From contig NZ_AP027266.1 in NCBI RefSeq assembly GCF_036322625.1, positions 2,359,001 through 2,423,000 on the forward strand: a DNA stretch of 64,000 nucleotides. Reading direction: 5' to 3'. The DNA is from Roseicyclus marinus (GTDB lineage Bacteria > Pseudomonadota > Alphaproteobacteria > Rhodobacterales > Rhodobacteraceae). Of this stretch, positions 54,709 to 63,505 are shown in pieces (positions within the stretch are counted from its first letter, which is position 1; each line of letters opens with the position of its first letter). A model generated the notes under the pieces. The model saw nothing but the letters and a program-made list of their open reading frames with translations, was not told the origin of the DNA and did not search any database. A program made the position numbers and the translations under genes.

Positions 54709-55158
54709 ATGTCACCGAATGCCCGCCCCCGTCTGGCCGTTCGCGGCCTGTTGCTGATCGAAGACCGCCTGCTTCTGGTCAATGCCTGGGGCGGCGGGAA
54801 AAGCGATCTTTTGTGCGCGCCGGGTGGCGGGGTGGAGATGCACAGCTCGCTTCCCGACAATCTGATCCGGGAATTCCACGAGGAAACCGGGCTGACCATC
54901 GCGGTCGGCGCGCCTTGCATGGTCAATGAATTCCACGCGCCGGGGCATGATTTCCACCAGGTCGACATCTATTTCCGGGTACATCTGGTGGCGGGGGACC
55001 CGATGGCCCACTGGACCGACCCCGAGGGGATCGTGACCGAACGCCACCTGGTCGCCCGGCACGAGATGCACCGCTACCGCTACAAGCCCGACAGCCTGCC
55101 CGATGTGGCCTGGTCCGATATCGTGCATTACGACGCGCTGGAACCGCTCGTCCGCTGA
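54709..55158 (+). CDS. NUDIX hydrolase
   Basis: The 149-aa product has a NUDIX box with the essential REFHEETGL metal site. The upstream Gly-rich part ([11 protein letters not shown]) is present, but the Glu at the expected GX5E position is Ser, an oddity shared by some NUDIX subfamilies. Substrates are usually nucleoside diphosphate derivatives; none is indicated here. It is divergent from the lipase gene and overlaps the convergent EamA gene by 31 bp. ATG 54709 was preferred to 54646 because the domain starts right after it. Confidence 0.88.
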   Translation: MSPNARPRLAVRGLLLIEDRLLLVNAWGGGKSDLLCAPGGGVEMHSSLPDNLIREFHEETGLTIAVGAPCMVNEFHAPGHDFHQVDIYFRVHLVAGDPMAHWTDPEGIVTERHLVARHEMHRYRYKPDSLPDVAWSDIVHYDALEPLVR

Positions 55159-55994
55159 GGCCAGAGACCCCAGGCGATGCCGCCCAGAACCAGCGCGCCC
55201 GCACCCAGCATGCGCAGGCTGGGGGCCTCGGACAGGAAGATCACGCCACCAAGCGCCGCGATGACAGGGACCGACAGCTGGACCAGCCCCGCGACCGAAG
55301 CGCCGATGCGCGGCAGCACCTCGTACCAGAGCGCATAGCCAAGCCCCGATGTGACCGCCCCCGATGTCACCGCAAGCGCAAGCCCCGCCCAGGTCGCGTC
55401 ATTCACCGGACTGCCCCCCGACTGGACCAGAAGCGCCACGAACCCCGCGACCGTCGCCCAGACGAAAGCCGCCCCCGTATCGCCCAAGGGATCGGAGGAG
55501 CCGCGCCCGATCAGCGAATAGATGCCCCAGCCCAGCGCGGCGAACCCCATCGAACCGACGGCCCAGAGGGGCAGGGACACCGCGCCACCGGGCCAGACGA
55601 GCCAGGCAAGGCCAGACAGCGCCAGCGCCGCTCCGATCCAGCGCCGGGCAGGCGGGCGTTCGCCCAGGGCAAGCGCGCCGGCAAACATCGTGACCTGCAC
55701 GCCGCCAAACAGGATCAGCGCCCCCAGCCCCGCATCCATCGCCAGATAGGCCAGTGAAAACCCGACCAGATAGGTGGTCAGCATCAGCCCGCCGAGCATC
55801 CGGCGCGGCTGCAAGAGCGGCAGGCTGCCATGGCGGAGCCGGATCAGGAGCACCAGAAGTGCGGCCCCCGCCACGGCGCGCACCAGCGCGAAATCGAGCG
55901 CGCCGATCTGGCCCGCGCCCACGGCGGCGCGGTTCAGCACGGAATTGGCGGCAAAGGCCACCATGACGAGCGCGGTGAGGGCGACAAGCTTCAT
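55128..55994 (-). CDS. EamA/DMT family transporter
   Basis: The 288-aa protein has ten hydrophobic segments in two EamA repeats (for example LTALVMVAFAANSVLNRAA, LSGLAWLVWPGG, SEAPSLRMLGAGALVLGGIAWGL). DMT transporters export amino acids, nucleobases or other metabolites. The start overlaps the phnM stop (ATGA), so it is coupled to phnM and may export a product of that pathway. The 3' end overlaps the NUDIX gene tail by 31 bp. The substrate cannot be inferred. Confidence 0.9.
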   Translation of the reverse strand: MKLVALTALVMVAFAANSVLNRAAVGAGQIGALDFALVRAVAGAALLVLLIRLRHGSLPLLQPRRMLGGLMLTTYLVGFSLAYLAMDAGLGALILFGGVQVTMFAGALALGERPPARRWIGAALALSGLAWLVWPGGAVSLPLWAVGSMGFAALGWGIYSLIGRGSSDPLGDTGAAFVWATVAGFVALLVQSGGSPVNDATWAGLALAVTSGAVTSGLGYALWYEVLPRIGASVAGLVQLSVPVIAALGGVIFLSEAPSLRMLGAGALVLGGIAWGLWPQRTSGSSAS

Positions 55995-57124
55995 GCCAGC
56001 CACCGCGCGGCCAGCGGACCGGCCATCCACGACACCTGCCCGCCCGCAATCGTGCCCGCGATGCGGTTTCTTTCGTCAAGGATGACGAGATCGGCGCGCA
56101 ACCCTTCGGCGATGCGGCCCCGGTCGGTCCAGCCCATCAGCCGCGCGGGCCCGTCCGAGACGAGGGACCATGCCTTGGACCATCCGTAGCGCTCGCTCAG
56201 ACGCAGGGCCGCGCGGGCGAGCGAGGGGTAGTGGTAATCGGAGACGAGCGCGTCGACGAGCCCCGCTTCGACCAGCGCCTCGGCCGCGATCTTGCCGCTG
56301 TGCGAGCCACCGCGCACCACGTTGGGCGCGCCCATGATGACCGGATCGCCATGGGCCTTGGCGGCCTCGGCGGCGGCGAGGGTTTCGGGGAATTCGGAAA
56401 TATGCGCGCCAATCGCCCGAAACTTGGCCCTATCCGCCGGGGTGTGGTCATCATGGCTGGCCATGCGGATGCCCTGCGCGGCGAAGGCGGCGGCGATGGG
56501 GGCGAGGGTTTCCATAACCTGAGGGCCATTGGCATGTAGCGACTGCAACAGGGCGTGGTGCGCCTCGGGCGAGCGGCCGGCCTTGAGCGCCTGGCCCGTC
56601 AGGCGGGGGGGCCGTTTGCCTGCGGCCAGTTCCTTGTGCGGCAGGTGATCGTTCCAGACGACGTAGCGGATGCCGAAGCGGGTCACGAGATCGCGCATCG
56701 CGCCGAGCGTGTCGAGCATGTGGGTTTCGACGCGCAATTGCAGCGCCATGTCGGTCAGGGGCCGGGCCGCGGCCAAAGCCTCGGCAAGGGCCATGGCGAA
56801 ATCGGGGCCGCGCATGCCCCCTTCCCAGCTCCAGAACTGGGCGAGGATGGCGGTGGTGATGCCACATGCCCCGCATTCGGCATCGAGCGCTGCCAGACCC
56901 ATGGCGGGGGTTTCGACCGCGCCACGCCGGGGCGCCATGTGGCGTTCGAACCCGTCGCCATGCAGGTCGATGATGCCGGGCAGGATGCGAAACCCCGAAA
57001 GGTCGATCGCGCGCCCGCCGCCGCCCGTGATCTTGCCCTCGGCCAGCGACAGGTCGGTCCGGGCGAACCCATCGGACAAGAGCACCTCGGCCCCGGTCAG
57101 ACGGAGCGGCGGCAGGTCATGCAT
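55991..57124 (-). CDS. phnM: PhnM-like alpha-D-ribose 1-methylphosphonate 5-triphosphate diphosphatase
   Basis: The 377-aa amidohydrolase-family protein matches PhnM. It has the metal site IDLHGDGFERHMAPRRGA, an ARDV-like helix with AILAQFW, SHDDHTPAD and the signature IMGAPNVVRGGSHSG. PhnM removes pyrophosphate in the C-P lyase pathway of phosphonate use. No phnGHIJKL genes lie nearby, only an NAD(P)-dependent dehydrogenase upstream (overlap 8 bp) and the EamA transporter downstream, so it is an orphan. It may work with unlinked phn genes or on another phosphoribosyl triphosphate. Confidence 0.9.
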   Translation of the reverse strand: MHDLPPLRLTGAEVLLSDGFARTDLSLAEGKITGGGGRAIDLSGFRILPGIIDLHGDGFERHMAPRRGAVETPAMGLAALDAECGACGITTAILAQFWSWEGGMRGPDFAMALAEALAAARPLTDMALQLRVETHMLDTLGAMRDLVTRFGIRYVVWNDHLPHKELAAGKRPPRLTGQALKAGRSPEAHHALLQSLHANGPQVMETLAPIAAAFAAQGIRMASHDDHTPADRAKFRAIGAHISEFPETLAAAEAAKAHGDPVIMGAPNVVRGGSHSGKIAAEALVEAGLVDALVSDYHYPSLARAALRLSERYGWSKAWSLVSDGPARLMGWTDRGRIAEGLRADLVILDERNRIAGTIAGGQVSWMAGPLAARWLA

Positions 57125-57962
57125 CGCGGTAGCCCCGTCGCATCAGTGCCGCGATATCGGCATCGGCAAGACCTGCGGCCTTGGCCTCGTCAAGGAGGGC
57201 GGCGAAGGCGTCGAGCGTGGGGGTCGCCACCCCGGCCTCGGCGGCGATACGGCGAAAGACGGCATTGTCCTTGGCCACACCGCTGATCGGAAAGCCGACG
57301 CTGTCATCGGCGCCCAGGATGCGGGGCAGACGGTCGCGCACCATGGGCAAGCCCGCAGGCCCGCCGCACAGGATCTTCAGCGCCGTTTCGAGCGGCAGGC
57401 CCGCGCGGGCTGCGACCTGCAATTGTTCGACCAATCCGGCGGTGTAGCTTTGCATCAGTGCGTTGTTCACCACCTTCATCACAAGGCCCGTGCCAAGCGG
57501 CCCGACGTGAAAGATGCGGTCGGTCAGCGCCGAAAGGGCCGCCTGCGCACGGGCGGCGGCATCGGCCGCGCCACCGATGAAAAAGCCGCAACTGCCCGCT
57601 GCGACCATTTCCGGCCCGCCCGAGACGGGGGCATCGACGACCATCGCGCCCGTGGCGGCAAATCTGTCGGCGCGCGAGGTGAGATTTGCGGGAACGACGG
57701 TGCTGGTTTCGGCGATCAGCTTGCCCGCGATCTCGAGCGACAGGAGCCGGTCGAGCGTTTCGGTGACGGCCGCATCATCGTAAAGGCTGAGGATCAGCAC
57801 GTCCGAGGTTGCCACCAAGGCCGCCAGATCGGGGGCCATCGGCACACCATCCACCGCGCGGCTGCTGCGGGTCCAGCCGGTGACGGGGGCCCCCTGCCCT
57901 GCGAAACGCGCAGCCATTGCCGCGCCCATCCGGCCCAAGCCGATCACGCCGATCCTGTCCAT
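57117..57962 (-). CDS. 3-hydroxyisobutyrate dehydrogenase-family NAD(P) enzyme
   Basis: The 281-aa beta-hydroxyacid dehydrogenase has the Rossmann motif IGVIGLGRMGAAMA, the substrate loop DAPVSGGPEMVAAGS, the catalytic Lys in MKVVNNALMQSYTAGL, and a PISGVAKDN-type cofactor-side residue pattern. Family members reduce or oxidise small hydroxyacids such as tartronate semialdehyde, 3-hydroxyisobutyrate or sulfolactaldehyde-type compounds. It leads the minus-strand operon with phnM and EamA and overlaps phnM by 8 bp. The actual substrate is unknown; the operon suggests a link to a phosphonate or ribose-phosphate compound. Confidence 0.87.
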   Translation of the reverse strand: MDRIGVIGLGRMGAAMAARFAGQGAPVTGWTRSSRAVDGVPMAPDLAALVATSDVLILSLYDDAAVTETLDRLLSLEIAGKLIAETSTVVPANLTSRADRFAATGAMVVDAPVSGGPEMVAAGSCGFFIGGAADAAARAQAALSALTDRIFHVGPLGTGLVMKVVNNALMQSYTAGLVEQLQVAARAGLPLETALKILCGGPAGLPMVRDRLPRILGADDSVGFPISGVAKDNAVFRRIAAEAGVATPTLDAFAALLDEAKAAGLADADIAALMRRGYRDA

Positions 57963-58051
57963 GTCCTGCCCCGAGTTTGTCCGTGCCGCAACGCGGCGAC
58001 CATGGCACGCGCCCGCCTGCCCCACAACCGCCCGGCGTCTTGCCAGCGGGG

Positions 58052-58144
58052 ATGGCAGCGCGGCATCTTCATGTTTTCGTGCCTGCCGCCCGGGCCGAAG
58101 AGGCTCTGGCGATCCTGAAGACGCTAGAGGCGCGCGGGGCGTAG
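58052..58144 (+). other. Short open frame in a gene-poor gap, possible gene remnant
   Basis: Between the dehydrogenase start (57962) and groEL (58298) no ordinary gene is found. This frame reads MAARHLHVFVPAARAEEALA then ILKTLEARGA, which looks protein-like (Ala/Leu/Glu helix), but I do not recognise it and see no ribosome site. It may be the tail of a decayed gene or chance. The rest of the gap holds three hairpins. Confidence 0.25.
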
Positions 58145-58185
58145 GCGGCGGGCGGTTTTTGCGGACCGGCGAGGTCCGGACATGA

Positions 58186-58209
58186 CAAAGGGGCCCGTGG
58201 GCCCCTTTG
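58186..58209. repeat. GC hairpin downstream of groEL (distal)
   Basis: Perfect 11-bp stem CAAAGGGGCCC/GGGCCCCTTTG with a 2-base centre. On the minus strand it lies about 90 bp beyond the groEL stop and is the most stable of three hairpins there. No T-run is adjacent on either strand. Confidence 0.6.
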
Positions 58210-58235
58210 CCTTGTGACGCTTTCCCCTCTCGGGA

Positions 58236-58254
58236 TCGTTTCCGATGGAAACGA
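58236..58254. repeat. Hairpin downstream of groEL (middle)
   Basis: TCGTTTCC-GAT-GGAAACGA, a perfect 8-bp stem. It is one of three consecutive short-loop palindromes in the groEL 3' region. Confidence 0.6.
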
Positions 58255-58273
58255 CCCTGTCGGGGTTACGCGC

Positions 58274-58293
58274 GAATTTCCTTGCGGAAATTC
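58274..58293. repeat. Hairpin directly after groEL (proximal)
   Basis: GAATTTCC-TTGC-GGAAATTC, a perfect 8-bp stem ending 5 bp before the groEL stop codon region (58298). It may stabilise the groESL mRNA. Confidence 0.6.
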
Positions 58294-58297
58294 ACTC

Positions 58298-59974
<1,677 letters not shown>

Positions 59975-60286
59975 TCAGGCGGCCTTGGCTGCCTTCTTGG
60001 CATCGAGGATGCCCAGAATGTCGCTTTCCTTCATGATCAGCAGCTCTTCGCCATCGATCGTCACTTCGGTGCCCGACCACTTGCCGAACAGCACGCGATC
60101 ACCGGCCTTGACGGCCATCTCGATCAGCTCGCCGGAATCCTTGCGCGCGCCGGGGCCGCAAGCGATCACTTCGCCCTCGGAGGGCTTTTCCTTGGCGCTG
60201 TCGGGGATGATCAGACCGCCCTTGGTCTTCTCTTCGGATTCGATCCGGCGGACCAGCACACGGTCATGAAGCGGTGTGAATGCCAT
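59975..60286 (-). CDS. groES: Co-chaperonin GroES (Hsp10)
   Basis: The 103-aa cap subunit has [27 protein letters not shown] with the mobile loop, GEVIACGPG, and [13 protein letters not shown], and is slightly longer than the 95-97 aa E. coli form because of an Ala/Lys-rich C-terminus (DAKKAAKAA). It is the first gene of the groESL operon; the CIRCE operator sits 41 bp upstream of its start. Confidence 0.98.
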   Translation of the reverse strand: MAFTPLHDRVLVRRIESEEKTKGGLIIPDSAKEKPSEGEVIACGPGARKDSGELIEMAVKAGDRVLFGKWSGTEVTIDGEELLIMKESDILGILDAKKAAKAA

Positions 60287-60326
60287 CTCTCGAACACTCC
60301 TCTCGGGTTCGGTTGCAATTCTGATG

Positions 60327-60353
60327 TTGGCACTCGACCTCGGTGAGTGCCAA
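60327..60353 (-). promoter_or_regulatory. CIRCE operator (HrcA-binding) upstream of groES
   Basis: TTGGCACTC-N9-GAGTGCCAA, a perfect 9-bp inverted repeat with a 9-bp spacer. It matches the CIRCE consensus TTAGCACTC-N9-GAGTGCTAA with a symmetric A-to-G/T-to-C change at the third position in both arms, so symmetry is kept. It predicts heat-inducible, HrcA-controlled expression of groESL. Confidence 0.95.
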
Positions 60354-60517
60354 CAGCGCGGAGATAGGGAGGGGTCGGGCCGGTGTCAACAGGGGGATGG
60401 GCCGGATTTCATCCCGGGCAGGCCCGCAACCGACCTGCGGCGCACTTGCCCCCTGACAAGCCCGCCCCGCTTCGCTATGAGGCCCCCGACATTGCCCCCA
60501 ATTCGCGGAAAAGCTCC

Positions 60518-61441
60518 ATGACCACGCTTGTTTTCGGCCACCTGTCCCCCGATACCGATTCCACCGGCTCGCCGATCATCTGGGCCTGGTACCTGAACGA
60601 GATCCGCAAGGAACAGGCCGAGGCCGTCCTGCTCGGCGAACCCAATACCGAAGCGGCCTTCCTGCTTGCGCGCTGGGACCTGCCCAAGCCGCGCATCATC
60701 GCGGATGTGGAGCCGGGCCAGCCCGTCGTGATCGTCGACACCAACAACCCCGCCGAATTGCCCAAGGGCATCAACGGGGCCGATATCCGCGCCATCATCG
60801 ACCACCACAAGCTGGTCGGCGGCTTGGAAACCAAGGGCCCGATCGAGATCCGGATGGAGCCCCTGGCCTGCACCGCCACCATCCTGCACAAGATGATCGG
60901 CGCAGACATCGCCCAGGCGCCCGCCTGGATCAAGGCGACGATCCTCACCTGCATCCTGTCCGACACGCTGGAATTCCGCTCGCCCACCACCACGCCCGAA
61001 GATCGCGCCGTGGCCGAGGCGCTGGCCGCCGATCTGGGCCTCTCGATCCCCGAATACGCCGCCGAGATGTTCGCGGCGAAATCCGATGTCTCGGCCTTCT
61101 CGGATGCGGAACTCCTGCGGATGGACAGCAAGACCTACGAGGTCGGCGGCAAGACCTTCCGCGTCAGCGTGCTGGAGACCACCTCGCCCGAGACGGTTCT
61201 GTCGCGCAAGGCGAGCCTGATGGAAACCATGCCCGTGGTCGCGACCGAGGATGGCGCGGACCAGGTGCTCTTGTTCGTCGTCGACATCCTGAACGAGCAA
61301 TCGACGCTTCTGGTCCCCAATGACCTCGTGGCGCAGGTCGCGGCGAAAAGCTTCGGCGCGGATGCGGGCGGGGCCGATACGATCGTCCTGCCGGGCGTGG
61401 TCAGCCGCAAGAAGCAGATCATCCCCAACCTCGCCCTCTGA
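60518..61441 (+). CDS. ppaC: Manganese-dependent inorganic pyrophosphatase (PpaC, DHH family)
   Basis: The 307-aa family II pyrophosphatase has LVFGHLSPDTDSTGS (metal His and Asp), VIVDTNNPAELP, the DHH motif in IIDHHKLVGG and a C-terminal DHHA2 domain ending VVSRKKQIIPNL, with the RK substrate site. It hydrolyses PPi using Mn2+/Co2+, and is distinct from the common family I enzyme. The start MTTLVFGHLSPDTDS is fixed by the motif; earlier frame is intergenic. It is divergent from groES. Confidence 0.95.
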   Translation: MTTLVFGHLSPDTDSTGSPIIWAWYLNEIRKEQAEAVLLGEPNTEAAFLLARWDLPKPRIIADVEPGQPVVIVDTNNPAELPKGINGADIRAIIDHHKLVGGLETKGPIEIRMEPLACTATILHKMIGADIAQAPAWIKATILTCILSDTLEFRSPTTTPEDRAVAEALAADLGLSIPEYAAEMFAAKSDVSAFSDAELLRMDSKTYEVGGKTFRVSVLETTSPETVLSRKASLMETMPVVATEDGADQVLLFVVDILNEQSTLLVPNDLVAQVAAKSFGADAGGADTIVLPGVVSRKKQIIPNLAL

Positions 61442-61468
61442 CAGGCGGGCCCCTTCTGCGGGCCCTCC

Positions 61469-61530
61469 CTTCATCTTGGCGAAAAAACTCCGGGGAGGGC
61501 GCGCAAGGCGCGACCGGGGGCAGAGCCCCC
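61469..61530 (-). repeat. Recurrent 3'-end element, inverted copy D
   Basis: On the minus strand: GGGGGC-TCT-GCCCCC hairpin (61516-61530), a GC-rich spacer, then CCCCGGAGTTTTTTCGCC and AAGATGAAG. It matches copies at 17075, 32836 and 47274 in order and composition. It lies between ppaC and the HAD gene. Confidence 0.6.
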
Positions 61531-61570
61531 CGCCCCCTTCCCCGCTCTCACTGCCGATGGTCCCGGGGCG

Positions 61571-61604
61571 CGGGCACGATTTTTCGTCCGAAAAATCGTG
61601 CCCG
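61571..61604. repeat. Perfect 16-bp palindrome with 2-base loop
   Basis: Arms CGGGCACGATTTTTCG and CGAAAAATCGTGCCCG with TC between. This is the longest perfect inverted repeat I found in the window, placed 85 bp upstream of the HAD gene start. It could form a very stable hairpin or cruciform; no gene function is assigned. Confidence 0.8.
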
Positions 61605-61688
61605 GGCGACGCCACAGGCGGCGCAATCCCTCGACGATCCGCGCGCCAGCGCCTAAACCGCCCCTGACCTTGCCGCAGGAGCGCCCCC

Positions 61689-62561
61689 ATGACCCGCATC
61701 ATCGACAGCCTCGCCGAGATTTCCGCCTCCTATGACGCGCTCTTTTGCGATCTCTGGGGCTGCGTGCATGACGGAATGCGCGCCTTTCCGGCAGCGGTCG
61801 CGGCACTGCAAGCCTATCGCGCGCAGGGGGGCATCGTGGTGCTGGTCACCAATGCCCCCCGCCCGCGCGCCAGCGTGGCCAAGCAGCTCGACCGGTTGGG
61901 CGTGCCCAGCGATTGCTGGGACGTGATCGCCACTTCGGGCGACAGCGCGCGCAAGGCGATGTTCGAAGGCGTCGTGGGCTCCAGGGTCTGGCATATCGGC
62001 GAGCCGCATGACGCGCCCTTCTTCGAAAAGCTGCAGCTTCTGGAGAACCCCGTCGAGATCGAGAAGGTCGCGCTCGAGGAGGCCGAGGGGATCGTCTGCA
62101 CCGGTCCCTTCGACCCGATGGCGGATCCGGCGGTGATGCGCCCGCAGTTCCTTCTGGCCAAGAGCCGGGGGCTGAAACTCCTGTGCGCGAACCCCGATAT
62201 CGTGGTCGACCGGGGCGAGACGCGGGAATGGTGCGCGGGCGCGCTGGCGCGGCTTTACACGGAAATGGGGGGCGAAAGCCTCTATTTCGGCAAGCCGCAT
62301 CCGCCGATCTACGATCTTGCGCGGCGCAGGCTCGAGCAATTGGGCCGCACCATCCCCGATGATCGCATCCTGGCCGTGGGCGACGGCATCCTGACCGATG
62401 TGCTGGGGGGATTGGGCGAAAGCATCGACACGCTGTTCATCTCGGGCGGGCTTGCGCGCGAGGAGACGGGGACGGTGGACCAGCCCGACCCCGCGCGCCT
62501 TGCGCGCTTCCTGACGGAGGCCGAGCTGGAGCCGAGCTACACGATCGGGATGTTGCGCTAG
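61689..62561 (+). CDS. HAD-superfamily phosphatase (TIGR01459 type)
   Basis: The 290-aa HAD-IIA hydrolase has motif I in DALFCDLWGCVHDG (nucleophile Asp, altered to DLWG as in this subfamily), motif II LVTNAPRPRASV, a C2 cap of about 140 residues, motif III KPHPPIYDLA and motif IV VGDGILTDVLGG. Members resemble NagD and 4-nitrophenylphosphatase-like enzymes acting on sugar or nucleotide phosphates. The start follows an AGGAG site. Substrate unknown. Confidence 0.9.
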   Translation: MTRIIDSLAEISASYDALFCDLWGCVHDGMRAFPAAVAALQAYRAQGGIVVLVTNAPRPRASVAKQLDRLGVPSDCWDVIATSGDSARKAMFEGVVGSRVWHIGEPHDAPFFEKLQLLENPVEIEKVALEEAEGIVCTGPFDPMADPAVMRPQFLLAKSRGLKLLCANPDIVVDRGETREWCAGALARLYTEMGGESLYFGKPHPPIYDLARRRLEQLGRTIPDDRILAVGDGILTDVLGGLGESIDTLFISGGLAREETGTVDQPDPARLARFLTEAELEPSYTIGMLR

Positions 62562-62565
62562 AGCC

Positions 62566-62616
62566 TGTCGCGCAAAAGCGGGATCCGGTTTTGTGCTCCC
62601 CGGACATGCGAAATCA
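62566..62616 (+). repeat. Direct repeat, copy 1 (51 bp)
   Basis: TGTCGCGCAAAA at the left, CGGACATGCGAAATCA at the right, with an internal inverted pair GCGCAAAA/TTTTGTGC around CCGG. The second copy starts at 62624, 58 bp further on. It begins 4 bp after the HAD stop codon. Confidence 0.75.
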
Positions 62617-62623
62617 GGGAGCA

Positions 62624-62673
62624 TGTCGCGCAAAAGTGGGAACCGGTTTTGCGCCCCCGGACATGCGAAATCA
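62624..62673 (+). repeat. Direct repeat, copy 2 (50 bp)
   Basis: A near-identical copy (about five changes) with a better inner palindrome GCGCAAAA/TTTTGCGC and outer arms GCATGTC/GACATGC, so each copy can fold into one long hairpin. It resembles palindromic elements that I recall as common in alphaproteobacterial genomes. Confidence 0.75.
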
Positions 62674-62729
62674 AAGGGTTAGAGAGCGGCGCGTGACTGC
62701 GCGTGAACGCGGCGCGCTCCAGGCAAGCA

Positions 62730-62754
62730 GGTGCGCCTGAAGGCGGCACCCTAC
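62730..62754 (-). repeat. REP hairpin, family 1, GGCGGCACC subtype
   Basis: Same structure and same extra G as the copy at 50990, with CTAC foot. It completes the repeat-rich 378-bp gap (62562-62939), which has no gene. Confidence 0.8.
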
Positions 62755-62828
62755 GCAGGGTATGGTCGTGGGGGCTTGTGGGGCGCGGGAGGGACCGTAT
62801 TTGGGGGAAGATGAAATGAGGGCGAGCG

Positions 62829-62843
62829 CGCAATATAATTGCG
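62829..62843. promoter_or_regulatory. Inverted repeat over a -10-like hexamer
   Basis: CGCAAT-ATA-ATTGCG, a perfect 6-bp inverted repeat that contains TATAAT (62834-62839). It is AT-rich in a GC-rich window and lies about 100 bp before the hydratase start, so it may be part of its promoter. No good -35 is seen at 17 bp. Confidence 0.4.
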
Positions 62844-62875
62844 ACATTTTGGGAATTTTGCGCAGCTTTATTTCT

Positions 62876-62890
62876 TTCTGCATTGCAGAA
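62876..62890. promoter_or_regulatory. PhaR-like CTGC-N3-GCAG box
   Basis: TTCTGCA-T-TGCAGAA is a perfect 7-bp inverted repeat. Its core CTGC-ATT-GCAG (62878-62888) has the form I recall for the PhaR operator in Paracoccus-type bacteria. It ends 49 bp before the hydratase start codon. Confidence 0.5.
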
Positions 62891-62939
62891 CCGGGGCGGA
62901 ATCGGGTATCAGGCGGCCATCATGCAGGAGTCGCCCGCC

Positions 62940-63383
62940 ATGCTCGACAACATCACCACCGGCACGATCGTCATCGAGGATCTGGAGATCGGGATGCGCC
63001 GATCCCTGCAAAAACTGGTGACCGATCACGATATCGAGCTCTTCGCGCAGGTCTCGACCGACCGGAACCCGGTGCATCTGGATGATGATTATGCCCGCGA
63101 CACGATCTTCGAGGGGCGGATCGCCCATGGCATGCTGACCGCGGGCCTGATCTCGGCGGTGATCGGGGAGCAATTGCCGGGGCATGGCACGGTCTACCTG
63201 GGCCAGACGCTGAAATTCATGGCACCCGTCCGGCCCGGCGACATGGTCGAGGCCGAGGTCGAGGTGACCGAGATCGACCACGGGCGGCGGCGGGTGACGC
63301 TGGCCACGCAATGCCGGGTCGGCAAGACCGTGGTGCTGAAGGGCGAGGCCGTGGTGCTGGCCCCCTCGCGGAAATTCGATTGA
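62940..63383 (+). CDS. MaoC-domain (R)-specific enoyl-CoA hydratase (PhaJ-like)
   Basis: The 147-aa single hot-dog protein has the catalytic dyad Asp/His in FAQVSTDRNPVHLDDDYA and the following FEGRIAHGMLTAGLIS, the hydratase-2 signature. It converts trans-2-enoyl-CoA to (R)-3-hydroxyacyl-CoA, which can feed PHA synthase. No phaC or other PHA gene is present. The start ATG 62940 is preceded by AGGAG at 9 bp; ATG 62922 is an alternative. A PhaR-like box lies upstream. Confidence 0.88.
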   Translation: MLDNITTGTIVIEDLEIGMRRSLQKLVTDHDIELFAQVSTDRNPVHLDDDYARDTIFEGRIAHGMLTAGLISAVIGEQLPGHGTVYLGQTLKFMAPVRPGDMVEAEVEVTEIDHGRRRVTLATQCRVGKTVVLKGEAVVLAPSRKFD

Positions 63384-63385
63384 TC

Positions 63386-63475
63386 AAAGGTTAAGGGCGC
63401 GGTCCCTTTCTTGCCCAAAGGTTAAGATCGCGCGCTCTTTCTTGCGGAAAGGTTAAGGGCGCGGGCCGCTTGCGC
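63386..63475 (+). repeat. 31-bp tandem repeat, locus 2 (about 2.9 units)
   Basis: Units start at 63386, 63417 and 63448, each with AAAGGTTAAG; the first two end TTTCTTGC(C/G). The array begins 2 bp after the hydratase stop and ends about 30 bp before ribF. Three units in exact 31-bp phase place the GGTTAAG cores on nearly the same DNA face. Confidence 0.8.
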
Positions 63476-63505
63476 ATCGGCGCGGGGGCGGCTACCCGTC
63501 TTGCC

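Noticed and set aside
63386..63475. Possible mini-CRISPR because of the 31-bp periodic repeat
   Set aside because: The units are directly abutting with no unique spacers, and no cas genes are present.
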